Made by a program: the position numbers and the translations under genes | Notes under the pieces: model-generated | Databases searched by the model: none | Seen by the model: only the letters and a program-made list of their open reading frames with translations | Told to the model about the DNA's origin: nothing | Shown here: positions 1-8,582 of the stretch, piece after piece | How positions within the stretch are numbered: position 1 is the stretch's first letter | How the letters are laid out: every line of letters starts with the position of its first letter | Source: an uncultured Ruminococcus sp. | Lineage (GTDB): Bacteria > Bacillota > Clostridia > Oscillospirales > Ruminococcaceae | Assembly (NCBI GenBank): GCA_900752785.1 | Contig: CAADWP010000047.1 | Coordinates: 1-57,253 of the forward strand | Direction of reading: 5' to 3' | Length of the DNA: 57,253 nucleotides

Positions 1-80
1 AGGAAAATCCTGAAAATAATATAGCAGACCTGTTCGGAAATTTCCGAACAGGTCTGCTATATTATTTTCAGGATTTTCCT
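1..80. repeat. Perfect 80-nt palindrome (40-bp arms, no loop)
   Basis: Bases 1-40 and 41-80 are exact reverse complements, with the centre between GGAAA and TTTCC. There is no spacer, and no T-run follows on either side, so it is not a typical intrinsic terminator. It begins exactly at the first base of the window. It may be a real cruciform-forming element in the leader of a leftward gene, or an assembly fold-back at a contig end. Confidence 0.9.
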
Positions 81-166
81 TCCAAAAACTTTAATTTACT
101 TTTCCGCGTCAATAATATTCTTAGCATTGTCATATTCCTGCGTTTTAACTTATATGCGTTTGTATT

Positions 167-195
167 ATAATAGCACATTATACTATTTTTGTCAA
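167..195 (-). promoter_or_regulatory. Sigma-A type promoter reading towards the window edge
   Basis: On the minus strand TTGACA (195-190) and TATTAT (172-167) are separated by exactly 17 nt. It lies just downstream of the xylB stop and points at a gene that would lie outside the window. The predicted leader would run through the 1-80 palindrome. Confidence 0.6.
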
Positions 196-259
196 GTAAT
201 ATCGAAGAAATTCGAAAGTAATTAACAAAATTATGCCAAAAATCAAAACACTTTTATAA

Positions 260-1786
260 TTACGATAAATGTGCAAGCTTAGCAAGCTTATCTTTAACGG
301 CAGGATAGATCTCATCGTAAAGACGGAAATATTTCTCATAAACGGCAACGTTTTCTTCGATTGGATTCTGAATCTTTGCAATTCCGACAATATTTTCACA
401 GGCATCCGGCACATTTCTGTAGATTCCTGCTCCGACCATAGCAAGGATAGCGGCGCCAAGTGCCGGTCCTTCCTTTGAAACAGAAGTCTTTACGGAACAA
501 GCATAAAGATCGGCAAGCATCTGTCTCCACAAAGGCGATGTTCCTCCGCCTCCGCACGCCATCATATCCGAAACGTCGATCTCCATTTCACGGCAGATCT
601 CAACACAGTCGCGGAGAGAATAAGCTACGCCCTCCATAACGGCGCGAAGCATATCCTTTTTTGTATGAATAGCCGAAAGTCCGAAGAATATTCCTCTTGC
701 ATCAGGGTCAAGGTGAGGGGTTCTCTCGCCCATAAGATACGGAAGATAAAGCAGTCTGTTTGCCCCTATCGGAACAGTCTCAGCTTCCTTGTCCATAAGA
801 ATATATTCATCTGTTCCCATAAGTCTTGCCGTATCCTTTTCAGCCTGACAAAAATTATCTCTAAACCATTTCAGCGAAAGCCCTGCACCTTGAGTAACTC
901 CCATAATATGCCAACAGCCCGGAACGGCGGCACAGCAGGTATGAACCCTGCCTTTACGGTCAATTGATACCTTTGATGTATGAGCAAAAACTACACCGGA
1001 AGTTCCGATCGTTGTAAATGCCTTTCCGTCAGCAACAACCCCAGTACCTACAGCAGCAGCAGCATTATCGCCTGCTCCGCCGACTACGACAGTTCCCTCG
1101 GCAAGACCCGTAAGCTCGGCAGCAGCCTTACTGATTTTTCCCGTAATTTCGCATGATTCGTAAACCTTTGCAAGCATAGACATATCAATACCCAACGCGC
1201 TGCATACCTCTTCGCTCCAGCAGCGTTTCGGAACGTCGAGAAGCTGCATTCCGGAAGCGTCGGACACATCAGTGGCAAATTCGCCAGTAAGCTTATATCT
1301 GATGTAGTCCTTTGGAAGAAGAATATGTCGGCATTTGGCAAAAATTTCCGGTTCATTATTTTTAACCCAAAGAATTTTTGCGGCAGTCCAGCCTGTAAGC
1401 GCAGGATTAGCAGTGATCTCGATAAGCTTATCTCTGCCAAGCTTTTTGTTCATTTCCTCTACTTCGGCAGCCGTTCTCTGGTCGCACCAAATGATAGATC
1501 TCCGAAGAACTTCGCCATTTTCATCAAGCATCACAAGCCCGTGCATCTGTCCCGATAAACCAACTCCTACGATCTCGTCTCCGCTTATACCGCTTTCGCC
1601 GGTAACTTTTCTGACCGTTGAAGAAACGGCATTCCACCAATCGTCAGGCTCCTGTTCCGCATATCCATTTTTAGGCTGATAAAGCGGATATTCTGCCGCC
1701 GCAGAGGAAATAGCCTTTCCCGTTTCGTCAAACAGAACCGTTTTTGTTCCGCTTGTTCCGATATCAATTCCGATCACATAACGCAT
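260..1786 (-). CDS. xylB: Xylulokinase
   Basis: FGGY-family sugar kinase of 508 aa, the normal length, that phosphorylates D-xylulose to xylulose 5-phosphate for the pentose phosphate pathway in the cytoplasm. The N-terminal phosphate loop reads GIDIGTSGTKTVLFD (residues 6-20). The catalytic Asp lies in the GGAGDNAAAAVG segment (about residue 240), and the C-terminal ATPase motif is ACGGGGTSPLWRQ (about 410). AAAGGAG precedes the ATG. It is the last gene of a GH3-xylA-xylB operon, 104 nt after xylA, with a hairpin in the gap. The xylose rather than another FGGY substrate is inferred from the xylA neighbour. Confidence 0.95.
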   Translation of the reverse strand: MRYVIGIDIGTSGTKTVLFDETGKAISSAAAEYPLYQPKNGYAEQEPDDWWNAVSSTVRKVTGESGISGDEIVGVGLSGQMHGLVMLDENGEVLRRSIIWCDQRTAAEVEEMNKKLGRDKLIEITANPALTGWTAAKILWVKNNEPEIFAKCRHILLPKDYIRYKLTGEFATDVSDASGMQLLDVPKRCWSEEVCSALGIDMSMLAKVYESCEITGKISKAAAELTGLAEGTVVVGGAGDNAAAAVGTGVVADGKAFTTIGTSGVVFAHTSKVSIDRKGRVHTCCAAVPGCWHIMGVTQGAGLSLKWFRDNFCQAEKDTARLMGTDEYILMDKEAETVPIGANRLLYLPYLMGERTPHLDPDARGIFFGLSAIHTKKDMLRAVMEGVAYSLRDCVEICREMEIDVSDMMACGGGGTSPLWRQMLADLYACSVKTSVSKEGPALGAAILAMVGAGIYRNVPDACENIVGIAKIQNPIEENVAVYEKYFRLYDEIYPAVKDKLAKLAHLS

Positions 1787-1835
1787 ATTTTTACTCCTTT
1801 AATAATTTCTTATCGAAAACTCCTTATTATAGCTC

Positions 1836-1858
1836 TGCCCTCGCTTTGAACGAGGGCA
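1836..1858 (-). other. Intercistronic hairpin between xylA and xylB
   Basis: TGCCCTCG (1836-1843) and CGAGGGCA (1851-1858) form a perfect 8-bp stem with a 7-nt loop and no T-run. It probably acts as an mRNA-processing or stability element that sets xylA above xylB expression rather than as a full terminator. Confidence 0.6.
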
Positions 1859-1890
1859 TTGTTGAGGTTTGAATTTGAAGAATCCACTAT

Positions 1891-3216
1891 TTATAAACTG
1901 AACATAATATTATTGAGCACCGACTCAAGCATCTCCTGACGTCCGCTTGTAAGGGAATCGGTAACCTCGCCCTTTTCAAGAGCATACTTCTCAAGATCCT
2001 CAAGCGTAGCCTTTCCGCTTATAATATCAGCGCCGATGCCTGTTGACCACGACGCATAACGCTCATTAACAAAACTGTCGATCCTGCCGTCAGAAATAAG
2101 CTTATCGGCAATTCTCAATCCGAGAGCAAAAGTATCCATACCGGCAATGTAACTGTAGAAAATGTCCTCGGGCGTATACGAACCGCGTCGAGCCTTTGAA
2201 TCGAAGTTAAGACCGCCGTTTGTGAATCCGCCCGCTTTGAGCACCTCATACATACAAAGCGCAGCGTCATAAATATTCGTTGGGAACTGATCTGTATCCC
2301 AACCGAGAAGCATATCGCCCTGATTAGCGTCTATTGAACCAAATACGCCGTTTTCTCTTGCAACTCTAAGCTCATGCTGAAAGGTATGCTGTGCCAATGT
2401 GGCATGATTTGCCTCAATATTCATCTTGAAATCCTTATCAAGACCATACTTGCGGAGGAATCCGAGAACAGTCGCCGTATCAAAATCATACTGATGCTTT
2501 GTAGGCTCCTTTGGCTTTGGTTCAATGTAGAAATCTCCTGTAAAGCCGATAGAACGTGCATAATCGACAGACATTTTCATAAGACGAGCCATATTATCAA
2601 GCTCCAGTCCCATATTTGTATTCAGAAGCGTCTCATATCCCTCGCGTCCGCCCCAGAAAACATATCCGTTTCCGCCAAGCTTTACCGTAGCTTCAATAGC
2701 CTTTTTGATCTGAGCTGCCGCATAAGCAAATACATCGGCAGAGGGAGCTGTGCCTGCACCGTGCATATATCTTGGGTGATCGAAGCACTTCGCCGTACCC
2801 CAGAGAAGCTTCTTTGACGGGTCGGCTTTCATCTTCTCTGCAATGTAGTCCGTAACCTTGTCAAGTTCGGCATTTGTCTCGGCAAGCGAGCCGTACTCGG
2901 GAGAAAGATCACGGTCATGGAAGCAAAAATATTCTATAGAAAGCTTATCCATGATCTCGAAAGCAGCGTCAACCTTAGCGAAAGCACGTTTTGTTGAATC
3001 AGTCTCACCCCATGTTTTGTCAGTTGTTCCGCAGCCGAACATATCAGTACCGTCGCCGCCCATCGTATGCCACCAAGAAAGCGCAAATTTTAATTGTTCA
3101 CGCATTGTCTTTCCGCCGATCACCTCGTCGGGATCATAGTATTTAAACGCAAGCGGATTAACGCTGTTTTTTCCTTCATAAGGGATCTTTCCGATATTTT
3201 CAAAATATTCTTTCAT
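1891..3216 (-). CDS. xylA: Xylose isomerase
   Basis: Class II (long-form) xylose isomerase of 441 aa, converting D-xylose to D-xylulose in the cytoplasm. Visible family signatures are FHDRD (catalytic His100 and Asp103), [10 protein letters not shown] with the conserved Glu/Lys region, the metal-site segments NIEANHAT and SIDANQGD, and [14 protein letters not shown] sits 8 nt before the ATG. It lies 19 nt after the GH3 gene and is co-transcribed with it and xylB. The two metal sites look complete. Confidence 0.97.
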   Translation of the reverse strand: MKEYFENIGKIPYEGKNSVNPLAFKYYDPDEVIGGKTMREQLKFALSWWHTMGGDGTDMFGCGTTDKTWGETDSTKRAFAKVDAAFEIMDKLSIEYFCFHDRDLSPEYGSLAETNAELDKVTDYIAEKMKADPSKKLLWGTAKCFDHPRYMHGAGTAPSADVFAYAAAQIKKAIEATVKLGGNGYVFWGGREGYETLLNTNMGLELDNMARLMKMSVDYARSIGFTGDFYIEPKPKEPTKHQYDFDTATVLGFLRKYGLDKDFKMNIEANHATLAQHTFQHELRVARENGVFGSIDANQGDMLLGWDTDQFPTNIYDAALCMYEVLKAGGFTNGGLNFDSKARRGSYTPEDIFYSYIAGMDTFALGLRIADKLISDGRIDSFVNERYASWSTGIGADIISGKATLEDLEKYALEKGEVTDSLTSGRQEMLESVLNNIMFSL

Positions 3217-3235
3217 GATAGTTTACCTCCTGTAT

Positions 3236-5332
3236 TTATATATTGATTTCAACCGAAACGCATTCCGTGCCGCAGAGTTTGCTGCTTAAAGCGTCAGGCT
3301 GATGATTTCCAGCGAAAAGTGTGAACCGTGAACCGAATATCCTGCGCTCGCCCTTTTGATTTACGGCAGTAAACGATTTTTTGGGCACAGGTATATCCAC
3401 AGTCAGCTTTTCTCCCGACTTGATGCAGATCCGCTTGAATCCACACAACGAAACATTCGGAACTGCATTATCCGAATAGTCCTTTATATAAAGCTGAATA
3501 ACATCCTCAGTATCGGTATTGCCTTTGTTTTCAGCAATAATCACAGCAATACCGTCCTTATACTCGATTCCGGTACATACAACGTTTGAATATGTAAGAC
3601 CGTAACCAAATGGATAAAGGATATTATTTTCCGCATATCTGTAAGTTCTGTTTTTCATTGAATAATCTGTGAAATCAGGCAGTCTGTCCGCTGTCTCGTA
3701 GAAAGTTACGGGAAGTTTTCCTGACGGAGAGACATCTCCGAAAATTATTTTCGCAAGAGCTTTGCCTCCCTCCGATCCCGGATACCATGCATGAATAAGA
3801 GCGTCTGCGGACGCTTCTGTATTAACGGCGCTTCCCGCCGCGCATACGATTATAACAGGTTTTCCGGTTTTCATCACTCGATCCAAAAGAATACGCTGAG
3901 ATTCAGGAAGCTTCAGATCATTCTTATCGCCCGAGGAGAATTCATTACCTGTATCTCCCTCCTCACCCTCAATAGTTGAATCAAAGCCAAGGCAAAGTAC
4001 GATGACATCAGAGCTTTCAGCGGCGGCTTCCGCTTCGGCATATCTGCCGCCTGCCATTGCAAGTCCCGAACTTCTGTCTTTATACAAATGACATCCCTCG
4101 GCATAAATAACCCTGCCGCTGAAACGATCCTGAATACCTTCAAGGAATGTCACATAACGATCGGCGGTTCCGTTATAATTTCCTTCAAGAGCGATCCTGC
4201 TGTTGCTGTTCGGACCAATCACTGCAATTGTACCAATCGAATTTTCATCAAGAGGAAGGATACCGTTATTTTTCAAAAGCACCATCGAGCGTTCAGCACA
4301 TTTCAAGGCTGTGTCCTTATGCTCTTTAGAAGAAACGACAGAATACGGTATATCATCATATTCGGTATGCTTATCAAACATTCCTAATCTTATGCGTGTT
4401 CTCATAAGATGAACGCACGCTTTTCTTATATCATCCTCAGAAATCAGTCCTGAATCAAGGGCGTACATAATATATGACGGCATATATGTACAACCGCAAT
4501 TCAAGTCACAGCCAGCTTTCAAAGCAAGCGCAACCGATTCAACCGCATTTGACGTAAGACCATGATGTTCATGAAAATCACGAATAGCCCAGCAGTCGGA
4601 AACAAAGTATCCGTCAAACCCCCATTCATTCAGCTTACCCATTAAGAAATCACTGGCGCAGGCGCCCTCTCCGTTTACGCGGTTATATGCTCCCATAACA
4701 GCCTCGACCTTTGCGTCTCTGACAAGCGCCTCAAAAGCAGGCAAATAGGTTTCCTCAATATCCTTTGAACACGCCTCGGCGTTAAACTCGTGGCGGAGAG
4801 ATTCCGGACCGCTGTGGACGGCAAGATGCTTGGCGCAGGCCGCTGTCCTTAATACTTTATCGTCACCCTGTAAGCCGTTTACAAACGCTTTTCCGTTTTC
4901 CGACGTAAGGAACGGATCCTCTCCATAGGTCTCATGTCCCCTGCCCCAGCGCGGATCGCGGAATATATTGATATTCGGCGACCATAAGGTCAGACCTTTG
5001 TAAATATCGCGGTCACCGTGTGCAGAATATGCATTGTATTTTGCTCTTGCTTCAATTGAAACAATTTTTGCAGCTTCTTTTACAAGAGTTGTATCGAACA
5101 TTGCCGCTAGTCCGATCGCCTGCGGAAACATTGTCGCTGTTCCTGAGCGCGCAAATCCATGCAGACCCTCGTTCCACCAGTTATAGGCAGGAATACCGAG
5201 CCGTTCGATTGCAGGAGCATTATATTTAAGCTGACCTGCCTGCTCCTCAACAGTCATTTCATTAACAAGAGCCTCGGCTCTTTCCTGTGCGCAGAGAGAT
5301 TCATCAAGGTATCTTTTAATTTGCTGTTCCAT
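3236..5332 (-). CDS. GH3 beta-xylosidase (or beta-glucosidase)
   Basis: Glycoside hydrolase family 3 enzyme of 698 aa: N-terminal TIM-barrel (about 20-330), alpha/beta sandwich (about 360-560), then a C-terminal fibronectin-III-like domain (about 600-690). The nucleophile is Asp246 in GYFVSDCWAI. INIFRDPRWGRG and KHLAVHSGPE match the beta-xylosidase branch. There is no signal peptide, so it should hydrolyse imported xylo-oligosaccharides inside the cell. The start at 5332 is preferred over an upstream ATG at 5374 because AGGTGG lies just before it. A TATAAT-like -10 sits at 5369-5364 without a clear -35. It heads the operon with xylA and xylB, which supports xylose release; aryl or gluco-oligosaccharide activity is possible. 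Confidence 0.88.
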   Translation of the reverse strand: MEQQIKRYLDESLCAQERAEALVNEMTVEEQAGQLKYNAPAIERLGIPAYNWWNEGLHGFARSGTATMFPQAIGLAAMFDTTLVKEAAKIVSIEARAKYNAYSAHGDRDIYKGLTLWSPNINIFRDPRWGRGHETYGEDPFLTSENGKAFVNGLQGDDKVLRTAACAKHLAVHSGPESLRHEFNAEACSKDIEETYLPAFEALVRDAKVEAVMGAYNRVNGEGACASDFLMGKLNEWGFDGYFVSDCWAIRDFHEHHGLTSNAVESVALALKAGCDLNCGCTYMPSYIMYALDSGLISEDDIRKACVHLMRTRIRLGMFDKHTEYDDIPYSVVSSKEHKDTALKCAERSMVLLKNNGILPLDENSIGTIAVIGPNSNSRIALEGNYNGTADRYVTFLEGIQDRFSGRVIYAEGCHLYKDRSSGLAMAGGRYAEAEAAAESSDVIVLCLGFDSTIEGEEGDTGNEFSSGDKNDLKLPESQRILLDRVMKTGKPVIIVCAAGSAVNTEASADALIHAWYPGSEGGKALAKIIFGDVSPSGKLPVTFYETADRLPDFTDYSMKNRTYRYAENNILYPFGYGLTYSNVVCTGIEYKDGIAVIIAENKGNTDTEDVIQLYIKDYSDNAVPNVSLCGFKRICIKSGEKLTVDIPVPKKSFTAVNQKGERRIFGSRFTLFAGNHQPDALSSKLCGTECVSVEINI

Positions 5333-5475
5333 TTCAGACCACCTTTCCCTTTTCACTATATTTATTATAATCATTTTTGTTCAAATTAACTAACCAATTT
5401 TTGCGTTGACCATTACATAAATTGCTTTCTTTTTTTGAAAAATTTGAGCAAATATCATATAACAGATAAAACGAT

Positions 5476-5552
5476 GCTCCCCCAACCAACTCTTGAAGAT
5501 TTAAATGAAGCCTGTGAAGCAAAATAAAATTTCAAGAATTAATTGGGGGAGC
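5476..5552. repeat. Nested inverted repeat between ABC operon and GH3 gene
   Basis: GCTCCCCCAA (5476-5485) pairs perfectly with TTGGGGGAGC (5543-5552). A second pair, TCTTGAA (5491-5497) and TTCAAGA (5531-5537), lies inside it. The whole could fold as an interrupted stem. It lies after the last ABC gene on the minus strand and upstream of the GH3 gene, so it could be an atypical terminator, a small structured RNA or a short palindromic element. The outer stem is followed on the minus strand by only a short T-run. Confidence 0.6.
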
Positions 5553-5585
5553 TATATTGCAATCCCACTATTCCCCTATACCGAT

Positions 5586-6305
5586 TCAGACATAGGATTC
5601 CTCTTTCGGATTCTTTTTCCCTTTAATAACTTTGGTCATTCGCAGCTTTGCATAAAGCTGTTTTGCGCATAATATCCTGATAATTACCGCTGCGGCAAAG
5701 AAAACGGCTCCTGTAATCAATATTCCGTTAAATCCGAAGCTATCCGACTTTCTAAATGTTATTTCGTATCTGAGGGCAACCGAAATTATTGCGAACACCA
5801 CAATGCCGAACCATAAAAATATATATCTTATCTTAAATTCCCATTTAATAACATTCATGCCCGTCTGGGTAAACGAGACCGATCCCCAGCATACTATCAT
5901 ATACATGAGCGTGATCCCGATAAATTCCATGAACAGCTCCTTATATAAACCGCACAACAAAAATAGCGGCAGCTCTGTTATAAATGATCCAATAAAAATT
6001 ATATCTATTATCAGCATCATTGACTTAGGGATATGATCGCTTTTTACCGGCGACATAATAAGAAGATTATGCATCATTGATATTGCTGTCGGAATTATAA
6101 ATATCGTCATAAGTAAAAGTACCGAAAGACCTGAACCAAGCGCATCAAACATTGCTAAAGTTCCCTCAAATTCTATGCCCTTGGTACATATCTTATATAA
6201 CTCAAAAATCGTATTAAAGGAAATGCATATAATTATCAGCGATCCAAGATCGGTGTAATATAAAATATCATTAAAGCCTTTGACAAAGCTGTCTCTTTTT
6301 TTCAT
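5586..6305 (-). CDS. ABC-2-like membrane protein, last gene of exporter operon
   Basis: Integral membrane protein of 239 aa with about six hydrophobic segments and short charged loops, ending in a Lys-rich tail. The start at 6305 is chosen because GGGGAGAG lies just upstream; a longer reading to 6371 overlaps the previous gene. It follows another membrane protein by 13 nt, in an operon with an ABC ATPase and a GntR/YtrA regulator, so it is inferred to be a permease half or accessory membrane subunit. No family motif is recognised in the sequence itself, and the substrate is unknown. Confidence 0.75.
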   Translation of the reverse strand: MKKRDSFVKGFNDILYYTDLGSLIIICISFNTIFELYKICTKGIEFEGTLAMFDALGSGLSVLLLMTIFIIPTAISMMHNLLIMSPVKSDHIPKSMMLIIDIIFIGSFITELPLFLLCGLYKELFMEFIGITLMYMIVCWGSVSFTQTGMNVIKWEFKIRYIFLWFGIVVFAIISVALRYEITFRKSDSFGFNGILITGAVFFAAAVIIRILCAKQLYAKLRMTKVIKGKKNPKEESYV

Positions 6306-6318
6306 AGCTCTCTCCCCT

Positions 6319-7116
6319 TCACTCAAACCACGGAGCGTTTTCAAGCTTTTTCTGATAGAAAAGCTTTTCACGGCAAATGATAAATGTTACCGACGCTGCG
6401 CTGACAACAAGTCCCGGAATTCCCGCAATGCTCCTAAAAAAGTCAGAATTTCTGAAGAATTTGCCTAATGGGTCAAACAAAGGCAGCCACATAAAGCCAA
6501 TATACCCAAAGGCAAGAACAATACCTTTTATTTGTGATGTTTTATTACTGAATCTTTTTATTCCAAAGTTCACAAAAAACAATATGATAAGCATAGCGTT
6601 AACTATCAGATCAATTCCGCCGACGCATCCTAAAATAGGTTCAAAGCCGCTGAGAACGACAGAATAAACATTCATTATCAGCATAAACAGCGTCACCGGA
6701 ACAACAGTCCACAGAACAAATGCGTTAAATCCGATCCTGTGGACAGTAAGACGCGTAACAGGCATAACAGCATAAAGCTCGCCGATACAGGAACAACCGC
6801 CCTTATTGGCAGCGCGGCTGTTTTTTATTAAATTCGGATCAAGGTTTACATTGCTCATAACACTGCAAATAAATGTGAACATAAGAATATAAACGCCGCT
6901 CATAATAACGCCGAAATCGCTGTCGTCCTTTCCAAACAAATTATAAATCGGAAAAAACGCCCAAACTCCTATTAAAAAAAATGCAAAACCTAAGAAGAAT
7001 ATTTTGGTAATTATCAGAACGCGCAATGTACCGTCGCTGTTTCTTGCAGTTCTCAAACGCTTTTCAGGAGATAACTCAGGATCGTATTTTACCTGCTCTT
7101 TAATTTTATCAGCCAT
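6319..7116 (-). CDS. ABC transporter permease-like membrane protein
   Basis: Membrane protein of 265 aa. A charged N-terminal stretch of about 35 residues is followed by six predicted membrane segments, and a basic C-terminus. The start at 7116 is preferred because AAAGGA lies 8 nt before it, and it overlaps the ATPase stop by 8 nt, implying translational coupling. It probably forms the membrane channel of the exporter with the next gene. The substrate is not predictable; related YtrA-controlled systems respond to cell-wall-active antibiotics (family knowledge, not shown here). Confidence 0.8.
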   Translation of the reverse strand: MADKIKEQVKYDPELSPEKRLRTARNSDGTLRVLIITKIFFLGFAFFLIGVWAFFPIYNLFGKDDSDFGVIMSGVYILMFTFICSVMSNVNLDPNLIKNSRAANKGGCSCIGELYAVMPVTRLTVHRIGFNAFVLWTVVPVTLFMLIMNVYSVVLSGFEPILGCVGGIDLIVNAMLIILFFVNFGIKRFSNKTSQIKGIVLAFGYIGFMWLPLFDPLGKFFRNSDFFRSIAGIPGLVVSAASVTFIICREKLFYQKKLENAPWFE

Positions 7117-8005
7117 TTTTCTCGTCCTTTCCGTCAAGCTCTACCGTATCGGTGCGATGACCCCAGATACTAAATGTGAGAAGGTTTTCTATGTTCGGAG
7201 TATGAACAGATACTTCCCCGAAGCCGGAAATATATTTACGCTCAACAAGAGCTTCATAACTTGATGCTCCGCGCCGGATTCCCACAGCGTATTTTTTCTG
7301 ACTGTCGCTGAGAGAGGAAAGGCTTCCGCTTACTACGGCATATTTCTCCTCGATCTTGTCAATTGACATACTTTCGGTAACCTTTCCGCCTATAAGAACC
7401 GTTACATAGTCGGCAATCTTGTCAAGATCACCTGTGATATGAGTAGAAAAAAGTACGGATTTGCTGCCGTCGCTGACAATATCACGCAGAATATCGAGAA
7501 CCTCTATGCGCGCTACAGGATCAAGACCGCTTGTCGGCTCGTCAAGAATAAGGACATCGGGATGATGCGCAAGAGTAAGAGCTATCATAGCCTTTGTTTT
7601 CATGCCCTTGGAAAACGTGGAGAATTTCTTTTTTGCGGGAAGCTCCCAGCCTCTTGCATACTTTTCAAAAAGCTCCTGATCCCAGTTTTCATACATATGG
7701 GCAAAGATTTTTGCGTATTTTTTCAAATTGCTGCTCACCATAAGATAATCCTCATCCGAAACATATCCTATCCTTGTTTTGACGGCTACCTCATTCTGAA
7801 CGTTATCCATTCCAAGGACGGATATACTTCCGGAAGTTTTTGCGATAGCATTCATAATAAGACGGATTATCGTGGTTTTGCCTGCGCCGTTCTGTCCGAC
7901 AAGCCCCATTACCGTTCCTTTTTCAACACTGAATGAAACATTGTCAAGCTTAAATCCTTCAAATTCCTTTGTAAGATTTTTTATCTCGATCGCCATATTA
8001 TTCAT
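7109..8005 (-). CDS. ABC transporter ATP-binding protein
   Basis: Nucleotide-binding subunit of about 298 aa. Walker A is GQNGAGKT (about residue 36), the signature region is FSKGMKTK (a variant of LSGGQ), and Walker B with the D-loop is VLILDEPTSGLDP, followed by STHITGDL with the switch His. About 90 C-terminal residues lie beyond the ATPase core. The start at 8005 is chosen because GGAGG lies 8 nt before it; the in-frame ATG at 8011 is only 2 nt from the SD. It overlaps the regulator gene by 8 nt. It powers export or membrane remodelling with the two downstream membrane proteins. Confidence 0.92.
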   Translation of the reverse strand: MNNMAIEIKNLTKEFEGFKLDNVSFSVEKGTVMGLVGQNGAGKTTIIRLIMNAIAKTSGSISVLGMDNVQNEVAVKTRIGYVSDEDYLMVSSNLKKYAKIFAHMYENWDQELFEKYARGWELPAKKKFSTFSKGMKTKAMIALTLAHHPDVLILDEPTSGLDPVARIEVLDILRDIVSDGSKSVLFSTHITGDLDKIADYVTVLIGGKVTESMSIDKIEEKYAVVSGSLSSLSDSQKKYAVGIRRGASSYEALVERKYISGFGEVSVHTPNIENLLTFSIWGHRTDTVELDGKDEKNG

Positions 8006-8381
8006 GTTCATTTCCTCCGTATACTCTTTCGATTATTTCCTCCAGCGTTTCCTTATCAACGCCCATTTTCATTGATTCTTCCGTAATTTTCTGGTATTCC
8101 TCAAGCATTTTAGTTCTCCTTACATCCTGTATTTCCGCCAATTTATCGGTTTTTACAAACGTGCCCTTGCCTGCTATCGTATATACAAATCCCTCGTATT
8201 CAAGGTCGATATACGCTCGTTTCGTAGTGATCGCGCTTACGTTCAGATCCTTTGCAAGCTGTCTCACGCTCGGCAGCATATCGCTGTGTTTAAACTCTCC
8301 GTCAAGTATAGCTTTTTTTATGCCCTCCTCGATCTGCTCGTACATAGGTTTAGCGCTGGCTGCACTTATAATTATATTCAA
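7998..8381 (-). CDS. GntR-family regulator, YtrA subfamily
   Basis: Short transcription factor of 127 aa: an N-terminal winged helix-turn-helix (about 10-75, with LPSVRQLAKDLNVSAITTKRAY) and only about 45 further residues, the size of the YtrA subgroup that controls ABC exporters. The start codon is TTG, with AGGAGG 7 nt upstream. It is the first gene of the operon, and its promoter overlaps a GTATA-N5-TATAC palindrome, so autorepression is likely. The effector is unknown. Confidence 0.92.
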   Translation of the reverse strand: MNIIISAASAKPMYEQIEEGIKKAILDGEFKHSDMLPSVRQLAKDLNVSAITTKRAYIDLEYEGFVYTIAGKGTFVKTDKLAEIQDVRRTKMLEEYQKITEESMKMGVDKETLEEIIERVYGGNEHE

Positions 8382-8431
8382 ATCAACACCTCCTGTTGGT
8401 TTGTGCTATTCTGTGTATGTTCGATATATAC

Positions 8432-8460
8432 AGTATATCATGTATACACTCTGTTGTCAA
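8432..8460 (-). promoter_or_regulatory. Promoter and likely operator of the GntR-ABC operon
   Basis: TTGACA (8460-8455) and TATACT (8437-8432) on the minus strand are separated by 17 nt. A palindrome, GTATA-CATGA-TATAC, lies across the spacer and -10, a suitable position for autorepression by the GntR-type product. Confidence 0.8.
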
Positions 8461-8522
8461 TAGCAGAACGCAACAAATATCCCCACATGAATTGTCGAAT
8501 TTTTAAATAATATGCACCAAAA

Positions 8523-8565
8523 AGCTCGCCAATATAGTAATTTGCTATATCGGCGAGCTTTTTTA
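8523..8565. terminator. Bidirectional hairpin terminator
   Basis: AGCTCGCC (8523-8530) pairs with GGCGAGCT (8552-8559), extended by an AATATAG/CTATAT inner stem, with T-runs on both strands. It terminates the GH18 gene on the minus strand. There is no plus-strand gene here. Confidence 0.85.
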
Positions 8566-8582
8566 TATACACACTTTAATAT

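Noticed and set aside
5334..5522. 62-residue minus-strand frame upstream of the GH3 gene
   Set aside because: It overlaps the nested inverted repeat and the GH3 promoter region, with no SD at its start.
5476..5552. Possible tRNA or riboswitch in the stem at 5476-5552
   Set aside because: No cloverleaf, no T-loop or anticodon arm, and no known aptamer core could be recognised.
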